DNA of 64,000 bases, taken from contig JAIBAP010000015.1 in assembly GCA_019695115.1 (NCBI GenBank), forward strand, positions 34,855-98,854. The letters run 5' to 3'. The translations under genes were made by a program, and so were the position numbers. Origin of the DNA: Caldilineales bacterium (GTDB lineage Bacteria; Chloroflexota; Anaerolineae; J102). Under the pieces are notes generated by a model. The model saw nothing but the letters and a program-made list of their open reading frames with translations. It did no database searches and was not told the origin of the DNA. This document shows, in pieces, positions 1 to 8,160 of this stretch. Numbering within the stretch: the first letter of the stretch is position 1; each line of letters opens with the position of its first letter.

Positions 1-1058
1 TCGGCGATGCTGACGAGCGGCCGGCCGGCCTCCACCGTCTCACCCGGCCCCACCAGCCGCTGCTCCACCCGCCCGGCCGCCGGGGCGACCACGGTCAGCC
101 GGTCGGTCTGCCAGCCGGCCAGGGCCAGCGCCGCCTCCGCCGCCTCGATCTGGGCCTCGGCCACGGCGATGGCCTCGGCTGAGGGCGGTTCGGCGGCGGC
201 TTTTGCTTCGGCTTCAGCCACGGCCAGCGCCGCCTCGGCCAGTTGCACCTGTTGCTCGGCGGCGTGAACTTGGGCTTGCAGGGCCAGGGGGTTGGCGCGC
301 AGTTTTTGCAGCAGGGCGACCGCGCGTCGCAGGCCGTCCAATTGCGACTGGGCGGCTCCCACGTTGGCCTGGGCCGCCGCCGCCTGGCGTTCGAGCATCT
401 GCCGGGTGAACTGACCTTCGCGCGAGCCATCGCCGCGGGCATTTTCCAGCAGCACATTCACGCCAGCAACGCCCGCCTCGGCCTGCTTCACTGCCGCCTC
501 GGCCACGGGGATCTGGCTGCGGGTGCGGTTGATCTCGGCCTGGAGGTCGAGCGGCTGCTGGAGATTGCTGTTTGCCTGGGCCAGCGTGCGGCGGGCGCTT
601 GCCAATTGTGTTTGGGCGGCGGCGACGGCGCTCTCGGCCAGGCTGACGACCGCCCGCGCGGGCGGGGCGGCGACGGCGGCGCGGGCGGCCTGCGCCGTGC
701 GCAGACCCTGCTCGGCGGCGGCGACCTCGGCCTCGGCAGCCGCAGGGTCGAGTTCGAGCAAGGGCTGCCCGGCGGCGACCTGCTGACCTTCTTCCACCAG
801 CACCACCCTCGCCCGGCCCGCCAACTCGCTCATGGCATAGGTCTGACTGGCTTCCAAGACGCCATACAGCCGGGTGGCGCCGTCTGCCGGGCTGCTTTGT
901 GGGTTGACCAGAGCGCGGGCGCTCGCCAGCGGCGCCGCCGGCAGCCCGGCCCGCTGCCAGATGGCGTCGAAACGCTCAGGCAGCAAGAAGAAAGCGGCAA
1001 CGCCCGTGATGGCGATGACGAAGAGAAGGAGGAAGAAGAGGGAGAGGAGGCGGCGCAT
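1..1058 (-). CDS. HlyD-family membrane fusion protein of an ABC exporter (partial, runs off left edge)
   Basis: This periplasmic adaptor links an inner-membrane ABC exporter to the outside. It opens with an ATG at 1056-1058 and stays open to the window edge, about 352 visible residues. Residues 2-24 form one hydrophobic N-terminal helix. A lipoyl-like half-motif (VLVEEGQQVAAGQPLLELD) lies near residues 86-104, followed by a long Ala/Gln-rich helical hairpin. The returning lipoyl half (APAAGRVEQRLVGPGETVEAG, near residue 335) is at the edge. It is the last gene of the exporter operon and a paralogue of the lipoprotein adaptor just upstream, so the operon encodes two adaptors. Family assignment is firm and the substrate is unknown. 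Confidence 0.85.
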   Translation of the reverse strand, partial: MRRLLSLFFLLLFVIAITGVAAFFLLPERFDAIWQRAGLPAAPLASARALVNPQSSPADGATRLYGVLEASQTYAMSELAGRARVVLVEEGQQVAAGQPLLELDPAAAEAEVAAAEQGLRTAQAARAAVAAPPARAVVSLAESAVAAAQTQLASARRTLAQANSNLQQPLDLQAEINRTRSQIPVAEAAVKQAEAGVAGVNVLLENARGDGSREGQFTRQMLERQAAAAQANVGAAQSQLDGLRRAVALLQKLRANPLALQAQVHAAEQQVQLAEAALAVAEAEAKAAAEPPSAEAIAVAEAQIEAAEAALALAGWQTDRLTVVAPAAGRVEQRLVGPGETVEAGRPLVSIA

Positions 1059-1088
1059 GGGAGGAGAGGGGGGGCGAGGGCGTGTTCC

Positions 1089-1186
1089 GTGTTGCGTGAT
1101 GCGTGTTGCGTGATGCGTGGTGCGTGATGCGGGTTGCGGGTTGCGTGATGCGGGTTGCGTGTTGCGTGATGCGGGTTGCGGGTTGT
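1089..1186. repeat. Heptamer tandem array (GTGTTGC/GTGATGC/GGGTTGC family)
   Basis: Fourteen 7-nt units in perfect register fill the spacer between the two adaptor genes. Units vary at positions 2 and 4 but keep G..TGC. The rest of the 1059-1266 spacer holds no gene. It resembles the short tandemly repeated repetitive (STRR) heptamers described in cyanobacteria. Confidence 0.9.
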
Positions 1187-1266
1187 GGGGGGCGTGTCAG
1201 GGTTGCGGGTTCTGTGTCTGTGGCGTGGTAGGCGCCATCTCGGCACGGAACACGCCTACGCAACTC

Positions 1267-2634
1267 TCAGTTCTCGCTGACAAGGGCATCGGCCGGGGCG
1301 CCGGGGCGGAGGAGGGGGTCGGGGGTGACGAGTTCCAACTCCACGGCATAGACGGCGTTGGCGCGTTCGGCGGTGTTCTGGGCCTGGCGGAGGGTGAATT
1401 CCGGCTCGTCGCTGACGGTGCGGACGACGGCTTCGTAGCTACGGCCAGGCGCCGTCGGTGAGGTGAGCGAGAGGCGCTGGCCCGGCTCTAGCTGCGGCAA
1501 CAGGCGGACGGGCGCATAGACGGTGAGGGTCAGGCGGTCGGGGTCGCTGATGGTCAGCAGGCGCTGGCCCGAGCCGATGATCTCGCCGGGCTGGCGATAG
1601 CGGGCGGTGACGACGCCGGCCGCCGGGGCGCGCAGGGTGGCGCGGTCGAGTTGGGCGGCCAGAGCGTCGCGCACGGCCTGGCTTTGCGCCACGGCCGCCT
1701 CGGCGGCGGCGATCTGTTCGGGGCCGGGGCCGCTGCGGACGGCGGCGAGGGCCGCCTGGGCCTGGTCGAGGCCGGCCGCAGCCTGGTCGCGGGCGTTGGC
1801 GGCTGCCACCACCCGGTCGGCGGCCGTCTGCGAGGCCGCAGCCAGGCGTTTCTGGTCGGCCAGGGTGGTGCGGGCCTGGGTGATGGCGGCATCGGCGGCG
1901 GCGCTCTGCTGCCAGGCCGCCCAGGCATTCTGGCTGGCCAGGTTCCATTGCTCGTTGGCGTAGGCCAGCTTTTCGGCGGGGGCGTCGATGTGGATCACAC
2001 CGCCGCCCGGCAGGGGCGCATCGGCGCCGTTGCGCAGGTCGGTGACGATGGCGCCCCACATCTGCACCTTCAGGTCGGCGGCCTCGGCCTGGGCGCGGGC
2101 GGCGCCGGCGCGGGCTTCGGCCTCGGCCAGACCGGCTTCGCTGGCGGCGATCTCGACCTCGGCCTGTTGGGGGGCGTCGCGCAGGAGTTGGGCGTCGGCC
2201 AGGGCGCTTGCAGCCGCGGCCAGGGCAGCCTCGGCTTGCTTCACCCGCGCCTGGGCCACGGCCACATCGACCGGGCGCACGGCGGCCCGCAAGTGCGCCA
2301 GCCGGGCCTGGGCCTGGTCGATGCCGGCCTCGGCCTGGTCGAGTTGCAGTTGCAGAAGGCTGTCGTCCAGCCGGGCGACCGTCTGCCCCGCCTCGACCCG
2401 GTCACCTTCTTCGACCAGGATTTCGACCAGCCTGCCCCCGATCTCAGGGGCCACGGCCACGGCGCCGGCCTCGATGATGCCTGCCAGCCGGTCGGGGGAT
2501 GGGGAAGGAGCCTGGGAGCAGGCGGCAAGGAGGAGGGATGCCGCCGCCAGGAGCAGGAAGGCGCGGCCCCTGGCGGTTGGCGTCTGGCCGGTTGCCTGAC
2601 GATGATTATGTTTTGGTGGCGGCGATGAAAACAT
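1267..2634 (-). CDS. HlyD-family adaptor lipoprotein of the ABC exporter
   Basis: This is a periplasmic adaptor of about 455 residues. A basic N-terminus, hydrophobic stretch and lipobox ending LLLAAC (Cys39) mark it as a lipoprotein. A lipoyl half (EILVEEGDRVEAGQTVARLDD), a long coiled-coil hairpin, a second lipoyl half (RAPAAGVVTARYRQPGEIIG) and a beta-barrel region follow. The ATG at 2632-2634 was chosen over a TTG at 2640. Either start lies inside the upstream ATPase gene, so translation is probably coupled. No clear Shine-Dalgarno site is visible. Context gives an efflux-type YbhG role with unknown substrate. Confidence 0.88.
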   Translation of the reverse strand: MFSSPPPKHNHRQATGQTPTARGRAFLLLAAASLLLAACSQAPSPSPDRLAGIIEAGAVAVAPEIGGRLVEILVEEGDRVEAGQTVARLDDSLLQLQLDQAEAGIDQAQARLAHLRAAVRPVDVAVAQARVKQAEAALAAAASALADAQLLRDAPQQAEVEIAASEAGLAEAEARAGAARAQAEAADLKVQMWGAIVTDLRNGADAPLPGGGVIHIDAPAEKLAYANEQWNLASQNAWAAWQQSAAADAAITQARTTLADQKRLAAASQTAADRVVAAANARDQAAAGLDQAQAALAAVRSGPGPEQIAAAEAAVAQSQAVRDALAAQLDRATLRAPAAGVVTARYRQPGEIIGSGQRLLTISDPDRLTLTVYAPVRLLPQLEPGQRLSLTSPTAPGRSYEAVVRTVSDEPEFTLRQAQNTAERANAVYAVELELVTPDPLLRPGAPADALVSEN

Positions 2635-3520
2635 CTTCAAGCGAGGGTGGGATGAGTTTGAGGGTTTGAGGACAGGCGCCGGCCTCTTGCAGGAGGGTGC
2701 GCAGGGCGTCGATCTGGTTTTCGAGGTCGGGGCCGGCGACGTGGACGCGCTCGCCGTAGAGGGCGATTTCGGGCAGGCCGGTCTGGCGGAGGGTGCGGAG
2801 GGCCAGTTGTGGTTGGTCGCAGATGATCTCGACCACCTGGCCCGGCATGTGCATGGCTTTGATCTCGGCCGGCGAGCCGTCGGCCAGGAGATGGCCGTTG
2901 TGGATCAACGCCAGCCGGTGGCACTGTTCGGCCTCGTCCATGTAGTGGGTGGTGACGAAGATGGTGGCGCCCTCGCCGGCCAGACGGTAGAGCAGGCGCC
3001 AGAATTCACGCCGGCTGATCGGGTCGACGCCGGCGGTGGGTTCGTCGAGAAAGAGGATGTCGGGCCGGTGGAGGAGGGCGGCGCCCAGGGCCAGGCGCTG
3101 TTTCCAGCCGCCAGCCAGCCGGCCGGTGATCTGGTTGCGCTGCTGTTCGAGTCCGATCAGGTCGAGGACTTCGGTCTTGCGCTGGGCCAGCGTCCGCCCG
3201 CTCAGGCCGTAGGTGCGTCCGTAGAAGCTCAGATTTTCGTCGGCGGTCAGGTCGGGGTAGAGGCTGAATTTCTGGCTCATGTAGCCAACGCGACGGGCGA
3301 TTTGTTCGGGGTGGTGGATGACATCGTAGCCCAGCACCGCCGCCTGGCCGCCGCTGGGGTGCAGCAGGCCGAGGAGGATGCGGATGGTGGTCGTCTTCCC
3401 GGAGCCATTCGGCCCCAAAAAGCCGAAGATTTCTCCGGCCAGCACTTCGAAGCTGATGTCATCGACGGCGGTGAAGTCGCCGAAGCGTTTGCTCAGGTGG
3501 GTGACGGTGACGGCAGGCAT
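2606..3520 (-). CDS. ABC exporter ATP-binding protein (catalytically complete half)
   Basis: This cytoplasmic ATPase of 304 residues belongs to the ABC-2/drug-exporter class. It has Walker A GPNGSGKTT (36-44), signature LAGGWKQ (135-141), Walker B ILFLDEP (155-161) and an H-loop His192 (TTHYMDEAE). It pairs with the neighbouring ATPase at 3638-4561, with which it aligns almost without gaps. Together they match the two halves of the fused E. coli ATPase YbhF. A 66-bp repeat ends one base before the start codon, so there is no usual ribosome binding site. Substrate is unknown. Confidence 0.93.
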   Translation of the reverse strand: MPAVTVTHLSKRFGDFTAVDDISFEVLAGEIFGFLGPNGSGKTTTIRILLGLLHPSGGQAAVLGYDVIHHPEQIARRVGYMSQKFSLYPDLTADENLSFYGRTYGLSGRTLAQRKTEVLDLIGLEQQRNQITGRLAGGWKQRLALGAALLHRPDILFLDEPTAGVDPISRREFWRLLYRLAGEGATIFVTTHYMDEAEQCHRLALIHNGHLLADGSPAEIKAMHMPGQVVEIICDQPQLALRTLRQTGLPEIALYGERVHVAGPDLENQIDALRTLLQEAGACPQTLKLIPPSLEDVFIAATKT

Positions 3521-3521
3521 G

Positions 3522-3587
3522 GGGGGGCAGGTGGCAGAGCTTGTCCCTTCGCTCCGTTCAGGGCAGGCTCTGAGTGAAACGAAGGAT
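3522..3587. repeat. 66-bp inverted repeat, copy A
   Basis: This 66-bp sequence is the exact reverse complement of 6910-6975. The two copies flank the segment holding one ATPase and both permeases. It contains an imperfect CCTTCG...CGAAGG self-complementary arrangement like REP elements. It stops one base before the ATPase start codon. Confidence 0.88.
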
Positions 3588-3600
3588 CGCAGGTGGCGGG

Positions 3601-3628
3601 TTGATTGTTGATTGTTGATTGTTGATTG
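3601..3628. repeat. Heptamer array (TTGATTG)x4
   Basis: Four exact 7-nt units occupy the spacer between the two ATPase genes, directly beside repeat copy A. No gene lies in this spacer. Confidence 0.9.
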
Positions 3629-3637
3629 TTTCCCTGT

Positions 3638-4561
3638 CTACTTATCTACCGCCCCCAACAGATGGATGAAGGCTTCTTCCAGGCGCGGCTCGTCGGGGAG
3701 GAGGCGGTCGATGGCGATCTGGCGGGCCTGGAGATAGGCGCTGAGCGGGGCCAGGGCGGCTTCGGCCTGGGGGACGAAGATGTGCAGCCGGTCGCCGTAG
3801 ACTTGGTGTCCGCGATGGTCGGGGAAATCGGCCACGGCCGTGGCTGCGGCCAGCAGGTCGGGCGTGTAGAGGGCCAGCATCTGGCCGGGAACCAGGGTGC
3901 GTAGTTGGGCCGGGGCGCCCTGGCGGATGAGCCGGCCCTGGTGCATCAGCCCCACCTGCTGGCAGCGCTCGGCTTCATCCATGTAGGGCGTGCTGACCAG
4001 GATGGTCACGCCCTCCAGGTGCAAGTCGCCGAGAATGTCCCAGAATTCGCGCCGGCTGATCGGATCGACGCCGTTGGTGGGTTCGTCCAGCAGGAGGACG
4101 GCCGGGCGATGGATGAGGGCGCAGGCCAGCCCGAGCTTCTTCTTCATCCCGCCCGACAGATAACCCGCCGGACGGGCGCTGAACGCCTCCAGCCGGGCGA
4201 AGGCCAGCAGACGTTCCAGGCGTTGGCGGCGTTCCTGGCCGCGCACGCCGAAAATGTCGGCATAGAACTGGAGATTCTCCAGCACTGAGAGGTCGGGGTA
4301 GAGGCTAAAGCGTTGGGCCATGTAGCCCAGCAGGGGCCGCACCCGCTCCGGCCGGCGATTGACATCGATGCCGGCGATCAAGGCCCGGCCGCCGTCTGGC
4401 TTCAGCACCCCGGCCAACATGCGCAGGGTCGTGGTTTTGCCAGCGCCGTCGGGGCCGATCAGCCCGTAGATTGCCCCGCTCGCGATGGCGAGATCGACGC
4501 CATCCACGGCCACGGTTTTGCCGAAGCGGCGGCGGAGCTGGGTGCAGTGGATGTCGGCCAT
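3638..4561 (-). CDS. ABC exporter ATP-binding protein with altered H-loop
   Basis: This is the partner ATPase of 307 residues. Walker A GPDGAGKTT (36-44), signature LSGGMKK (135-141) and Walker B LLLDEP are intact. The H-loop reads STPYMDEAE, so Pro192 stands exactly where the sister ATPase has His192. That histidine normally senses the gamma phosphate, so this subunit is probably a degenerate or regulatory site in an asymmetric heterodimer. It begins 3 bp after the permease gene in one operon. Confidence 0.92.
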   Translation of the reverse strand: MADIHCTQLRRRFGKTVAVDGVDLAIASGAIYGLIGPDGAGKTTTLRMLAGVLKPDGGRALIAGIDVNRRPERVRPLLGYMAQRFSLYPDLSVLENLQFYADIFGVRGQERRQRLERLLAFARLEAFSARPAGYLSGGMKKKLGLACALIHRPAVLLLDEPTNGVDPISRREFWDILGDLHLEGVTILVSTPYMDEAERCQQVGLMHQGRLIRQGAPAQLRTLVPGQMLALYTPDLLAAATAVADFPDHRGHQVYGDRLHIFVPQAEAALAPLSAYLQARQIAIDRLLPDEPRLEEAFIHLLGAVDK

Positions 4562-4564
4562 GGC

Positions 4565-5680
4565 TCAGATCGAACGGGTGAAGCTGCGCCAGGCGATGGC
4601 GTAGGCGACGAGGCCGAAGATGAAGGTGGCGGCGACGTGTGACGCCAGCATGGGCAGCGTGGCCCCGCGCAAGACGACGGCGCGGCTGATGACCATGAAA
4701 TGCTGAAGCGCCGAGCCTTGCGCCAGCCAGCGCATCACCACCGGCATGTTCTCCACCGGCAGCAGATAGCCGCTGAACGTGACTTCGAGGATGGCGACGA
4801 GAAAGACGAGCAGGACGGCCTGCTGTTGGGTGTGCGTCAGCACCGAGATGACGGTGCCCTGGCCGACGACGGCGATGACGAACAGCGCCGCCAGCCCCAC
4901 CAGCAGGCTCAGACTCCCGCGCATCGGCACGTCGTAGCCAAAATGGATAACGGCCAGCAGCAGCAGGAAGTTGAACAGGGCCACGATCACGGCTGGCAGG
5001 GCCTTGCCGGCGATGAGTTGGAAACGGGTGACGGGGGTGATGACCAGTTGTTCCAGGGTGCCCAGCTCTTTCTCGCGCACGAAGCCGGTGGCCGCCACCA
5101 CCAACGCCACCTGGTAGGTGATGAAGGCCAGCATCGATGGCAGGCTGAACCAGCGATAGTCGAAGGCCGGGTTGAAGACGGCGCTGGTCTCGACCCGCAC
5201 GCCGCCCAGATCGACCGCCGGCGCCGCCTTCATGTGGCGCAACGCCAGCCGGGTGACAACGCCTGCGATCACCGCCCCGCCGTTGCGCCCCACCAGGATA
5301 TTGCTCCCGTCCAGCAGCGCCTGCACCTGCGCCGCCTGCAGCCCCTGACGGTAGAAGGCAGCCTCGAAACCGGGCGGGATGACGATCCCCACCTGCGCCG
5401 TCCCCTCCTCTATCTCTTGCGCCAAAACGGAGCGGTCGGGCGGATAGCTGATGACCTGCATTTCGCGGGTGTTGTCCAGCATGGCCGTCAGTTCGCGGCT
5501 GAGCGGGCTCTGGTCGAGGTCGAGCACGGCCACAGGCAGATCGATGATCCCGCGCGAGGTGTTGCGCGAGAGCAGGACCAGTTGCAGGGCCGGGGCCAGG
5601 ATCAGGAAGACCACCAGAAAGCGGTCGCGGCGGATCTGGATCAACTCCTTCCAGGTCAGGTTGAGGATTTGGCCGATCAT
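4565..5680 (-). CDS. ABC-2 type permease (YbhR/YhhJ-like)
   Basis: This inner-membrane permease has 371 residues. It has an N-terminal cytoplasmic segment (LTWKELIQIRRDR), a first transmembrane helix, a large external domain of about 150 residues and five more C-terminal helices, the classical ABC-2 exporter layout. The segment VREKELGTLEQLVITPV is the usual ABC-2 coupling motif. It lies 3 bp downstream of the paralogous permease at 5684, so the two probably form a heterodimer. Confidence 0.92.
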   Translation of the reverse strand: MIGQILNLTWKELIQIRRDRFLVVFLILAPALQLVLLSRNTSRGIIDLPVAVLDLDQSPLSRELTAMLDNTREMQVISYPPDRSVLAQEIEEGTAQVGIVIPPGFEAAFYRQGLQAAQVQALLDGSNILVGRNGGAVIAGVVTRLALRHMKAAPAVDLGGVRVETSAVFNPAFDYRWFSLPSMLAFITYQVALVVAATGFVREKELGTLEQLVITPVTRFQLIAGKALPAVIVALFNFLLLLAVIHFGYDVPMRGSLSLLVGLAALFVIAVVGQGTVISVLTHTQQQAVLLVFLVAILEVTFSGYLLPVENMPVVMRWLAQGSALQHFMVISRAVVLRGATLPMLASHVAATFIFGLVAYAIAWRSFTRSI

Positions 5681-5683
5681 CGC

Positions 5684-6781
5684 TTAGCCCACCCTTTTCC
5701 GAAACGTGACCACGGCCAGGACGATCGAACCCAGACCCATCATCAACAGCGTGAAGACCGACGGCCCCAGGGCTTGCCAGCCCAGGCCCTTGAGGAACAG
5801 CCCGCGGCTGATAGTCACGAAATGCGTAGCCGGCAGGCTGTTGGCGGTCAGGCGGGCGCTGGGGTCCACCGGCAACAGGATGCCGCTGAGGAAGAGGCTG
5901 GGGACCAGGAAGAGTAACAGGACGGCGCGCAGGGCGGTGCTCTGCGTGGCCATGAAGCCGGCCAGCAGGATGCTGATCCCCAGCGTGGCCCACAGATAGA
6001 TGGCGATCATGGCAACCAGATTGAGGGCGCTGCCGCGAAACGGCGTCTGAAACCACAGCAACGCCACGGCCACCGCTCCCGCCGCGCCGACCAGCCCGTA
6101 GACGATGTAGGGGATGAGTTTGCCCAGGATGTATTCGCCGGCTTGCACGGGCGTGGCGGCCAGGCCCTCGAAGCTGCCCAATTCTTTCTCACGCGTCAGG
6201 GCCAGGGCCACGGCCATGCCGGGGAGGATGAGGACGATGGCCAGCAGGGCCGGCACCATGCTGTGGCTGGACTTGAGGTCGGGGTTGAACCAGGTCAGGG
6301 CGCGCACCTCGATGGGCAGGCGGACATCCACCCGTCGATACGGCGCCGCCCAGTCGCTGATCCGGCTCGAAAGCCGCGCCATCTGCACCGACGAGTTGAT
6401 CGGGTCGCTACCGTCGCCCACGATCTGCACCTCGGCCGTCTCGCCGGCCACCAGCTTCTGGCCGAAACCGGGCGGGATGACCACGCCCACCTTGATCTTG
6501 CCCGCCTGCATGGCCGACCGCAGCTCGTCATAGGCCCGCGCTTCGCCCACCACCACCAGATCGCTATCGGCGCCGATGGCCTGCAGCAGCCCACGCGACT
6601 GCGGTGAGCGGTCACGGTCGAAAATCGCCAGCTGCGCCGAACTCGAATCGAACGAGAACAGATAGGCGAATGTCACCAGCATGATCGCCGGCGAGACCGT
6701 CACCAAAAACAACAGGCGCCGGTCGCGCTGTACATGCCGAAATTCCTTGTGGGCAACAGCCCAAAAGCGACGGAGAGACAT
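5684..6781 (-). CDS. ABC-2 type permease (YbhS-like)
   Basis: This permease has 365 residues. It carries the N-terminal motif AVAHKEFRHVQRDRR, one transmembrane helix, an external domain and five C-terminal helices. The coupling segment is LTREKELGSFEGLAATPV. It is the first transport gene of the operon, 193 bp downstream of the TetR gene. That spacer is full of repeats, so the regulator may or may not be co-transcribed. Confidence 0.92.
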   Translation of the reverse strand: MSLRRFWAVAHKEFRHVQRDRRLLFLVTVSPAIMLVTFAYLFSFDSSSAQLAIFDRDRSPQSRGLLQAIGADSDLVVVGEARAYDELRSAMQAGKIKVGVVIPPGFGQKLVAGETAEVQIVGDGSDPINSSVQMARLSSRISDWAAPYRRVDVRLPIEVRALTWFNPDLKSSHSMVPALLAIVLILPGMAVALALTREKELGSFEGLAATPVQAGEYILGKLIPYIVYGLVGAAGAVAVALLWFQTPFRGSALNLVAMIAIYLWATLGISILLAGFMATQSTALRAVLLLFLVPSLFLSGILLPVDPSARLTANSLPATHFVTISRGLFLKGLGWQALGPSVFTLLMMGLGSIVLAVVTFRKRVG

Positions 6782-6974
6782 GGGGTGTGTGAATTGCGAA
6801 TTGCGGATTTGGCGTCAGTTATTGGTTATTGGTTATTGCGACCTGCCATCCTTCGTTTCACTCAGGACAAGCTCTGCCATCCTTCGTTTCACTCAGGACA
6901 AGCTCTGCCATCCTTCGTTTCACTCAGAGCCTGCCCTGAACGGAGCGAAGGGACAAGCTCTGCCACCTGCCCCC
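6782..6974. repeat. Repeat-filled spacer: heptamers, 31-bp tandem repeat and 66-bp repeat copy B
   Basis: No gene is seen here. Heptamers GAATTGC x2 (6791-6804) and GTTATTG x3 (6818-6838) come first. A 31-bp unit then repeats at 6844-6874 and 6875-6905. A third copy begins at 6906 and merges into a sequence (6910-6975) that is the exact reverse complement of 3522-3587. The repeat touches the last base of the TetR stop codon. Confidence 0.88.
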
Positions 6975-7550
6975 CTACTCGAACACCTCCGTCAGCGGCC
7001 GCAAGACGCGTAGGGTGCGTTCGCTCATCTCGGCGGCGGTGGCGTCGGGGTGGAGGAGGGCGTAGCGGATGCCGCCGGCGATGGCGCCGCCGATCAGAGC
7101 CGCAAGCCAGGGGATGGCGGCGGGCGGGATGAAGTCCTGCTGCGCCAGATGCGCGATCAGACGCATTTCCACCAATTGCAGCCCCCGCTCGAAATGGGCG
7201 GGGTTGTGGTGGGCGCCAAAGACGGCGTTCATCAGGTCGCGGTGGCTTTCGACAAAGGCATAGACTTGTAGCAACAGCAGACGGGCCTGCTCGCGGCCGG
7301 GCAGAGCCAGCAACTCCGGGCTGCGCGGATTTCCCAACTGGTCGATCTCCGCCCACACCGCCGCCTCCAGCAACTCCTGTTTGCCCTCGAAATAGGTGTA
7401 GAAACTGCCCACGGCCACGTCGGCGGCCGCGGTCACATCGGCGATGGTGAGGTCAGCCACGCCCTTCTGGGCGATGACGGTGCGAGCGGCGTCGATGATC
7501 TGTTGGCGGCGGCGCTGGCGGCGGCGTTCGGGACGGGTGAGCGAAGCCAT
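6975..7550 (-). CDS. TetR-family transcriptional repressor
   Basis: This is a 191-residue regulator with an N-terminal helix-turn-helix: ARTVIAQKGVADLTIADVTAAADV, then GSFYTYFEGKQELL, the TetR hallmark, at residues 20-65. The C-terminal two thirds form an unclassified helical ligand domain. It precedes the exporter operon, matching the CecR(YbiH)-ybhGFSR arrangement in E. coli. By analogy it represses the exporter until a toxic ligand binds. A candidate operator lies just upstream at 7581-7602. Confidence 0.9.
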   Translation of the reverse strand: MASLTRPERRRQRRRQQIIDAARTVIAQKGVADLTIADVTAAADVAVGSFYTYFEGKQELLEAAVWAEIDQLGNPRSPELLALPGREQARLLLLQVYAFVESHRDLMNAVFGAHHNPAHFERGLQLVEMRLIAHLAQQDFIPPAAIPWLAALIGGAIAGGIRYALLHPDATAAEMSERTLRVLRPLTEVFE

Positions 7551-7580
7551 GATCGGGGGAGCGGAGGGAAAAAATCGAAT

Positions 7581-7602
7581 AAGGATTCTATTTCCGAATC
7601 TT
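7581..7602. promoter_or_regulatory. Candidate TetR operator upstream of the repressor
   Basis: The inverted repeat AAGGATTC-N7-GAATCTT has one mismatch between its arms. It lies 31 bp upstream of the TetR start codon in an AT-rich island within a GC-rich window. Position and symmetry suggest autoregulation; binding is inferred. Confidence 0.45.
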
Positions 7603-7638
7603 AATTCATTTTTCGGGCGATGTCAAGGGCGAGGGATT

Positions 7639-7671
7639 AGTGGTCGGAGCGCTGCGAGCGCTCCGACCACT
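7639..7671. repeat. Perfect 15-bp-stem hairpin between divergent genes
   Basis: AGTGGTCGGAGCGCT and its exact reverse complement are separated by the 3-nt loop GCG. No T-run follows, so it is not a classical terminator. It lies between the divergent TetR and cytochrome genes and may be a REP-like element or an operator. Confidence 0.7.
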
Positions 7672-7745
7672 TGACCACTTGCGATTTGTTCATCATTTGC
7701 ACCCTGTCTATACTACGGCCTCATTTCCTTTCCCGAGCAGCCCTT

Positions 7746-8141
7746 GTGTTCAAACCCCAATCTGGCCTCCCCCTCATCGCCCTTTGCCTGCTGGCCGCCG
7801 CCCTGCTGATTGCCTGTGGCAGCGGCCCCACCCCTCCCCCCACCGCCACCCTCACACCACAACAATTCCAGGGCAAACAAGTCTTCGAGACCACCTGCGC
7901 CGCCTGCCATAGCCTGGCCCCCGACACGATCATCGTCGGCCCCTCGCTGGCAGGCATTACCGCGGTCGCGGCCACCCGACGGCCGGGGCAGGACGGGCGC
8001 AGCTATCTCATGAACTCGATCATGCGCCCCGGCGACTACCTGGTCGAGGGCTTTCAGGACCTGATGCCCAAAGACCTGGGCAAATCCCTCAGCGGCGAAG
8101 ACATCGACGCCGTCATCGCCTATCTTCTCGCCCAACCTTGA
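7746..8141 (+). CDS. Monohaem c-type cytochrome, lipoprotein
   Basis: This exported electron carrier has about 131 residues. A hydrophobic segment ends in the lipobox LLIAC, followed by a Pro/Thr-rich linker. The haem motif is CAACH (after FETT), and a later Met (DLMPKDLG) is a likely axial ligand. The GTG at 7746 is preferred to an upstream TTG at 7671 because it places the signal peptide at the N-terminus. It is followed 19 bp later by a di-haem peroxidase, so it probably passes electrons to that enzyme. Confidence 0.85.
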   Translation: MFKPQSGLPLIALCLLAAALLIACGSGPTPPPTATLTPQQFQGKQVFETTCAACHSLAPDTIIVGPSLAGITAVAATRRPGQDGRSYLMNSIMRPGDYLVEGFQDLMPKDLGKSLSGEDIDAVIAYLLAQP

Positions 8142-8160
8142 CCAAAAAGGAGACGCCCTC

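Noticed and set aside
4305..6056. A 583-residue minus-strand frame across the permeases
   Set aside because: It overlaps two permease genes in a shifted frame and has low-complexity Arg/Pro composition.
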